Assembly (NCBI GenBank): GCA_946612175.1
Contig: CAMOEO010000114.1
Span: 1 to 8,686 of the forward strand
DNA length: 8,686 nt
Direction: 5' to 3'
DNA from: an uncultured Verrucomicrobiota bacterium
GTDB taxonomy: Bacteria; Verrucomicrobiota; Kiritimatiellia; RFP12; UBA3636
Under the pieces are notes generated by a model. That model searched no databases and was not told where the DNA came from. It was given only the letters and a program-made list of their open reading frames with translations. This document shows, piece after piece, positions 4,924-8,686 of the stretch. Position 1 is the first letter of the stretch; the number at the start of each line of letters is the position of its first letter. A program made the translations under genes and the position numbers.

Positions 4924-6333
4924 ATGCCCAGCATCCCCTTTCCCATCCTCCTCGCCGCCGCGTTCGATGCCGCCGTCCTCTACGGGCTGTGGCGGCTCGC
5001 CACGCGGCTTCCCGGCGGGCGCATGGCGCCCGCGCGGCGCCAGGCGAAGACCGTCGAGCAGGAGCTCCGCACCTCGATCGCGATGCACCGCGACCTGCTT
5101 CCCGCCGGGGTCCTCGCGGACCTGGAGGGGCGGCTGGCGGCCCTCCGCGCGGCGCGCCGGTCGGCGCGCCGCCCCGCGTGGCTCCGCCTCCGGACCCGGC
5201 GCGCGTCGAAGGCGCTCGAGGCCGCGATCGCGGCGCATGCGCCGAAGCGGCGCTGGCCCGGGCTCTTCGCGCTGATGGAGACGCTCGTCGTCACCTTCGG
5301 CGTGGCGGGGGGGCTCCGAGCCTACTTCCTCCAGCCCTTCAAGATCCCGACCGGGTCGATGCAGCCGACGCTCTACGGCATGCACTCCGAGGCGTGCGCG
5401 GAGCCGACGCTCGCGGACCGCGCGCTTCCGCTCAAGCTCCTCAAGTGGGCGTTCACGGGGCGCTGGTACCGCGACGTGGTCGCGCATCGCGACGGCATGC
5501 TCGCGGTCGGCGGCGACCATGCGAACGCGCCGGGCTTCGCGCTGCTCTCCGTCGCGGGCGAGCCGTACCGCATCCCCACCGACGCGGTGCTGGAGCGGGG
5601 CGAGCTGGACCTGGACCGCTTCCTGCCGAGCCTTGCGGACGATCCGTACGGGACGCTTCGCGCGCAGGGGCGGCGGGTCGTCCACGAGGGCGACCGGATC
5701 TGGAGCGGGTACGTGATCTCGGGCGACCAGGTCTTCGTGAACCGCCTGCTCTGGTACCTGCGCCCGCCGCGGCGCGACGAGATCGTGGTCTTCGCCACGT
5801 CGGCCTCCTCGCTCCGCGCCGATCCCGCGGCGGCGGCGGCGGACGCGGGGCCCGACCGCGCGGCGCTCGTGCAGCGCATCCCGCTGCTGTTCGGGGCGCT
5901 GCACCTGGCGGAGCGGCCCATCCCGATGCTGCCGGCGGGGCAGTTCTACATCAAGCGCCTCGTCGGACTGCCCGGCGAGACGGTCTCGATCGACCCGCCG
6001 CGTCTCGTCGTCGACGGACGCCCCGTGGAGGGGTGCTACGGCATCGACCGCGAGACGGCGCGGGGGGCGTCGCCCTCGGGGCCGTCCTACGCGGGGTACC
6101 TCAACACGGGCGATCCGGGGATGCCCCCGTACGCGCGGACCTTCCTCGCCACGGCGGAGGACTCGGTCCGCCTCGGCGCGGGGCGGGACGACGCGGCGTA
6201 CCTGCCGATGGGCGACAACTCGCGCTCGTCGTTCGACGGGCGGTACTGGGGTCCGGTCCCGCGGCGGCAGATGCTGGGGCCGGCGGCCTGCGTGTACTGG
6301 CCGCTCTCGGTGCGCTGGGGGCGCGTGCGCTGA
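4924..6333 (+). CDS. lepB: Signal peptidase I with a large insertion
   Basis: This 469-aa type I signal peptidase is a membrane Ser/Lys protease that cleaves signal peptides from exported proteins on the outer face of the cytoplasmic membrane. A first hydrophobic segment (about 5-28) is followed by an Arg/Ala-rich cytoplasmic stretch (about 30-112) and a second membrane segment (about 114-136). Next come the nucleophile box QPFKIPTGSMQPTL (137-150, Ser145), the strand region SGDQVFVNR (266-274), the general-base box FYIKRLVGLPGE (341-352, Lys344) and the C-terminal box MGDNSRSSFDGRYWG (429-443). Ser and Lys are about 200 residues apart, against about 55 in E. coli LepB, owing to added sequence at roughly 152-262 and 292-335. 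A further insert lies at about 373-425. Catalytic residues are intact, so it should be active. It is transcribed alone from its own promoter and converges on aroB. The start at 4924 follows from the promoter and the onset of the membrane segment. Confidence 0.93.
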   Translation: MPSIPFPILLAAAFDAAVLYGLWRLATRLPGGRMAPARRQAKTVEQELRTSIAMHRDLLPAGVLADLEGRLAALRAARRSARRPAWLRLRTRRASKALEAAIAAHAPKRRWPGLFALMETLVVTFGVAGGLRAYFLQPFKIPTGSMQPTLYGMHSEACAEPTLADRALPLKLLKWAFTGRWYRDVVAHRDGMLAVGGDHANAPGFALLSVAGEPYRIPTDAVLERGELDLDRFLPSLADDPYGTLRAQGRRVVHEGDRIWSGYVISGDQVFVNRLLWYLRPPRRDEIVVFATSASSLRADPAAAAADAGPDRAALVQRIPLLFGALHLAERPIPMLPAGQFYIKRLVGLPGETVSIDPPRLVVDGRPVEGCYGIDRETARGASPSGPSYAGYLNTGDPGMPPYARTFLATAEDSVRLGAGRDDAAYLPMGDNSRSSFDGRYWGPVPRRQMLGPAACVYWPLSVRWGRVR

Positions 6334-6337
6334 GGCG

Positions 6338-7480
6338 CTACAGGATCGCGGGGAGGGCGGCGCGGACGTCCGCCGGGTCGAGGGGGCGGACGATGGCGCG
6401 GCCGGGGCCCTCTAGCAGGACGAAGTGGATGCGGTCGCCGAGCTTCTTCTTGTCGGCGAGCATCGCGGAGAAGAGGGCGTCGGGGGCGCAGGCGGCGCCG
6501 CCGGGCAGGTCGGCGAGGCGGACGGGGAGCGAGAGGCGGGCGAGGAGGCCGGCGAGGTCGTCCGCCGTGCCGGCGGGGGTGGCGCCGAGGCGCTCGCCGA
6601 GCCGCGCGGCGGCGACCATGCCGACGGCGACCGCCTCGCCGTGGGGGACGGCGCCGTAGCCGAGCTCGCGCTCGACGGCGTGGCCGACGGTGTGGCCGAA
6701 GTTGAGGATCATGCGGAGGCCGCCCTCGCGCTCGTCGCGGTTCACGACGTCGGCCTTGATCGCGGCGCAGGCGGCGATGACGCGCTCGGCGTCCTCCTCC
6801 GAGAGGGGGGCGCCGGCCTTCGCGCGGAGGAAGCCGAGCAGCTCCGCGTCGCGGATGCAGGCGCTCTTCACGACCTCCGCCATGCCCTGCGCGAACTCGC
6901 GGGGCGGCAGCGTGCGGAGGACGAGCGGGTCGCCGACGACGGCGGCGGGCTGGTGGAAGGCGCCGACGAGGTTCTTGCCGAAGGGCATGTCGATCGCGGT
7001 CTTGCCGCCGATGGAGGAATCGACGAACGCGAGCAGCGAGGTCGGCGCCTGGATCACGGCGACGCCGCGCAGCCAGGTCGCGGCGGCGAAGCCCGCGACG
7101 TCGCCGGGGACGCCGCCGCCGAGCGCGACGACCAGGTCGCTCCGGGTGACGCCGGCGCGGTGGAGGGCGTCCCAGAGCGAGGCGAGGGTGGCGAGCGTCT
7201 TGGACGCCTCGCCGGCGGGGATCGTCTCCGCCGCGGCCTCGAACCCCGCCGCGCGGAGCGAGGCGAGGGCGGGGGCGAGGTGGAGCGGGCCGACGCGGGA
7301 GTCCGTGACGACGAGGGCGCGGCGGCCGCGGACGGCCTGCGCGGCGACGTCGCCGAGGCGGGCGAGCATCCCGCGTTCGACGTAGATCGGGCAGTCGCCG
7401 CGGGCGCCGGCGACGACGGCGCGGGGGGCGGGGAGTTCGCGGGCGGGGGCGCGGGGGGCGCCTTCGGAGGCGTTCGGCAT
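6338..7480 (-). CDS. aroB: 3-dehydroquinate synthase
   Basis: This 380-aa cytoplasmic enzyme converts DAHP to 3-dehydroquinate, the second step of the shikimate pathway to aromatic amino acids, using NAD+ and a divalent metal (usually zinc). Visible marks are the NAD-binding GGGVPGD (121-127), the substrate/NAD loop APTSLLAFVDSSIGGKTAID (145-164), GKNLVGAFHQP (168-178), the metal ligands E202 (GMAEVVK), H263 (NFGHTVGHA) and H280 (PHGEAVAVGM), and a C-terminal DKK (343-345) with FVLLEGPG. Residues 1-20 are a Pro/Ala-rich extension beyond the usual start. The ATG at 7480 is chosen because a GAAGGA ribosome binding site lies 10 bases upstream (7496-7491) and a promoter just before that. It is divergent from purA, and its stop codon is 4 bases from that of the converging lepB. 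No other aromatic-pathway gene is visible. Confidence 0.97.
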   Translation of the reverse strand: MPNASEGAPRAPARELPAPRAVVAGARGDCPIYVERGMLARLGDVAAQAVRGRRALVVTDSRVGPLHLAPALASLRAAGFEAAAETIPAGEASKTLATLASLWDALHRAGVTRSDLVVALGGGVPGDVAGFAAATWLRGVAVIQAPTSLLAFVDSSIGGKTAIDMPFGKNLVGAFHQPAAVVGDPLVLRTLPPREFAQGMAEVVKSACIRDAELLGFLRAKAGAPLSEEDAERVIAACAAIKADVVNRDEREGGLRMILNFGHTVGHAVERELGYGAVPHGEAVAVGMVAAARLGERLGATPAGTADDLAGLLARLSLPVRLADLPGGAACAPDALFSAMLADKKKLGDRIHFVLLEGPGRAIVRPLDPADVRAALPAIL

Positions 7481-7515
7481 GGGAAGGGCTTCCTTCGGTG
7501 GGGGGACTGGACCGG

Positions 7516-7544
7516 AAGATAGCAGAAACCGGGGGCCGTTGCAA
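7516..7544 (-). promoter_or_regulatory. aroB promoter
   Basis: On the minus strand TTGCAA (7544-7539), a 17-base spacer and TATCTT (7521-7516) form a sigma70-like promoter. The expected start is near 7509, leaving a leader of about 29 bases that contains GAAGGA (7496-7491) before the ATG at 7480. Its -35 overlaps one copy of an 11-bp direct repeat shared with the purA promoter. Confidence 0.6.
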
Positions 7545-7605
7545 CGCCGTCCGCGGACACGCGCGGGAACGCGCGGGGAACGGTCTTGAACGCGGGGGGC
7601 CGTTG
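7531..7605 (+). repeat. Direct repeats in the aroB-purA divergent promoter region
   Basis: GGGGGCCGTTG occurs exactly at 7531-7541 and 7595-7605, 64 bases apart (about six helical turns). The first copy touches the aroB -35 and the second fills most of the purA spacer. Between them GAACG occurs at 7567, 7578 and 7588 (steps of 11 and 10 bases, same face of the helix), the last inside the purA -35. They could be binding sites of a regulator, or chance in G-rich DNA. Confidence 0.35.
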
Positions 7606-7614
7606 TGGCATAAT
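7586..7614 (+). promoter_or_regulatory. purA promoter
   Basis: TTGAAC (7586-7591), a 17-base spacer and CATAAT (7609-7614) form a strong sigma70-like promoter with the same -35 and spacing as lepB. Transcription should begin near 7621, giving a leader of about 38 bases. A purine-rich GGAG (7644-7647) lies 11 bases before the ATG at 7659. No riboswitch-sized leader exists. Confidence 0.75.
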
Positions 7615-7658
7615 CCGGCCCCGTCCCGCACAACCCGGGGCACGGAGACAATCGAGAC

Positions 7659-8686
7659 ATGGCTACCGCGATCGTAGGCGCCAACTGGGGCGACGAGGGC
7701 AAGGGCAAGATGACGGACCTGCTGGCCCGCGAGTCGGACTTCGTGGTCCGCTTCCAGGGCGGCGCCAACGCCGGCCACACGATCATCAACGACAAGGGCC
7801 GCTTCGCCCTCCACCTGCTGCCGTCCGGCTGCTTCAACCCCGCCGTGACGAACGTGATCGGCCCCGGCGTCGCCCTCAACGTCCGCGCGTTCGCGAAGGA
7901 GGTCGCCGACCTGAAGGCCGCCGGCGTCGAGCCGCGCCTCGCCGTCTCCTACCGCGCGCAGGTCCTGCTCGACGTCCACAAGGAGCTCGACGCCCTCGAG
8001 GAGATCCGCCTCGGCAAGGCGTCCTTCGGCTCCACCCGCAGCGGCATCGCCCCCTTCTACGCGGACAAGTACTCCAAGATCGGCTTCCAGGTCTGCGAGC
8101 TCTTCCACCTCGACCGGATGGAGGACCGGATCAAGCTCTTCTGCGACCGCAAGAACCCGCTCCTCACGGGCGTCTACGGCAAGCCCGCGCTCGACCCGGC
8201 GGCGGTGAAGGCGGAGCTGGCGGAACTGGCGGAGATCGTCCGCCCCTACGCGACGGACACCAACAAGCTCCTGCACGACGCGATCCGCGACGGCAAGCGC
8301 ATCCTTCTGGAGGGCCAGCTCGGGACGCTCAAGGATCCCGACCACGGCATCTACCCGATGGTCACGAGCTCCTCGCCGCTCGCCGGCTACGCGTCGATCG
8401 GCGCGGGCATCCCGCCCTATGCGATCACGGACGTGATCACCGTCGTGAAGGCCTACTCCAGCGCCGTCGGCGCCGGCCCGTTCGTCTCCGAGATCTTCGG
8501 CGACGAGGCGGAGGAGCTGCGCCGCCGTGGCGGCGACCGCGGCGAATACGGCGCCACGACCGGCCGCCCGCGCCGCGTGGGCTGGTTCGACCTGCCGGCC
8601 ACGCGCTACGGCTGCGAGATGCAGGGCGCGACCGAGGTCGCGCTCACGCTCGTGGACGCGCTCGGCTACCTCGACGAGGTGCCGGT
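7659..8686 (+). CDS. purA: Adenylosuccinate synthetase (3' end cut by the window)
   Basis: PurA joins IMP and aspartate, using GTP, to make adenylosuccinate, the first committed step to AMP. The first 342 residues of an expected 420-430 are present, with no internal stop. Visible are the GTP/IMP loop NWGDEGKGK (9-17, catalytic Asp12), NAGHT with His40, GPGVALN (68-74), GSTRSGIAPFY (124-134), LLEGQLGTLKDPDHG (216-230), VTSSSPLAGYASIGAGIPP (235-253), and the aspartate loop GATTGRPRR (298-306). The retained Asp12 argues against the phage PurZ variant, which replaces it. Several blocks depart from the E. coli type: TRSGIAPFY where GKGIGPAY is usual, and SSAVGAGPF (267-275) with Ala at the Arg of TTRVG. 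These match a divergent PurA subtype found in some anaerobes (from memory), so the assignment holds. Start at 7659: first ATG after a good promoter, with a GGAG site. Confidence 0.96.
   Translation, partial: MATAIVGANWGDEGKGKMTDLLARESDFVVRFQGGANAGHTIINDKGRFALHLLPSGCFNPAVTNVIGPGVALNVRAFAKEVADLKAAGVEPRLAVSYRAQVLLDVHKELDALEEIRLGKASFGSTRSGIAPFYADKYSKIGFQVCELFHLDRMEDRIKLFCDRKNPLLTGVYGKPALDPAAVKAELAELAEIVRPYATDTNKLLHDAIRDGKRILLEGQLGTLKDPDHGIYPMVTSSSPLAGYASIGAGIPPYAITDVITVVKAYSSAVGAGPFVSEIFGDEAEELRRRGGDRGEYGATTGRPRRVGWFDLPATRYGCEMQGATEVALTLVDALGYLDEVP

Noticed and set aside
6087..8345. Long minus-strand frame through aroB and purA (6087-8345) and a plus-strand frame at 6425-7522
   Set aside because: Both are shadow frames of aroB, purA and lepB; translations are low-complexity Arg/Pro/Gly/Ala runs with no family features.
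7659..8686. purA as phage-type PurZ (2-aminoadenine pathway)
   Set aside because: The catalytic Asp in GDEGKGK is retained, whereas PurZ replaces it, and no phage genes are nearby.

Overview
The window is a very GC-rich bacterial chromosome segment. Third codon positions in the genes are almost all G or C, and long non-coding frames stay open opposite every gene. It carries housekeeping genes: polA, a secreted or periplasmic phosphodiester glycosidase-family protein, a signal peptidase I with a large insertion, aroB and purA. I see no tRNA, rRNA, CRISPR array, insertion sequence, transposase or phage gene. The enlarged signal peptidase with two membrane segments, the divergent PurA subtype and the scarcity of Shine-Dalgarno sequences loosely suggest a PVC-type lineage (Verrucomicrobia/Kiritimatiellota-like, perhaps an uncultured gut or sediment member). 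This is a weak inference from sequence flavour.

Layout. Positions 1-23 (minus strand) hold the first codons of an unidentified gene downstream of polA. Positions 64-3114 (minus) hold a complete polA encoding all three activities (5'-3' nuclease, 3'-5' proofreading, polymerase). Positions 3196-4554 (minus) hold the phosphodiester glycosidase-family gene. Positions 4555-4923 are a 369-base intergenic region with three adjacent dyads, a strikingly AT-rich island (about 4681-4770) and the lepB promoter. Positions 4924-6333 (plus) hold lepB, which converges with aroB (6338-7480, minus) across only 4 bases. Positions 7481-7658 are a divergent promoter region, and 7659 to the window end (plus) is purA, cut by the edge.

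Regulation. Convincing sigma70-like promoters (TTGNNN, 17-base spacer, TANNNT-like -10) can be read in front of polA, lepB, aroB and purA. In polA the -10 box TAGAAT lies only 7 bases before the ATG, so the mRNA is probably leaderless. The glycosidase-family gene has the same TAGAAT-N7-ATGAACG arrangement. lepB and the gene at 1-23 have pyrimidine-rich leaders with no Shine-Dalgarno, whereas aroB and purA have purine-rich ribosome binding sites.

Most interesting signal. polA carries what looks like a short palindromic repeat element inserted in frame (about 1791-1870) in a surface loop of its proofreading domain, plus a second perfect dyad (2156-2175) in the linker before that domain. Both resemble the class of palindromic elements that colonise protein-coding genes (Rickettsia palindromic elements are the known precedent). 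I found no evidence for a novel multi-gene system; the genes perform unrelated core functions (replication/repair, secretion, shikimate pathway, purine synthesis).
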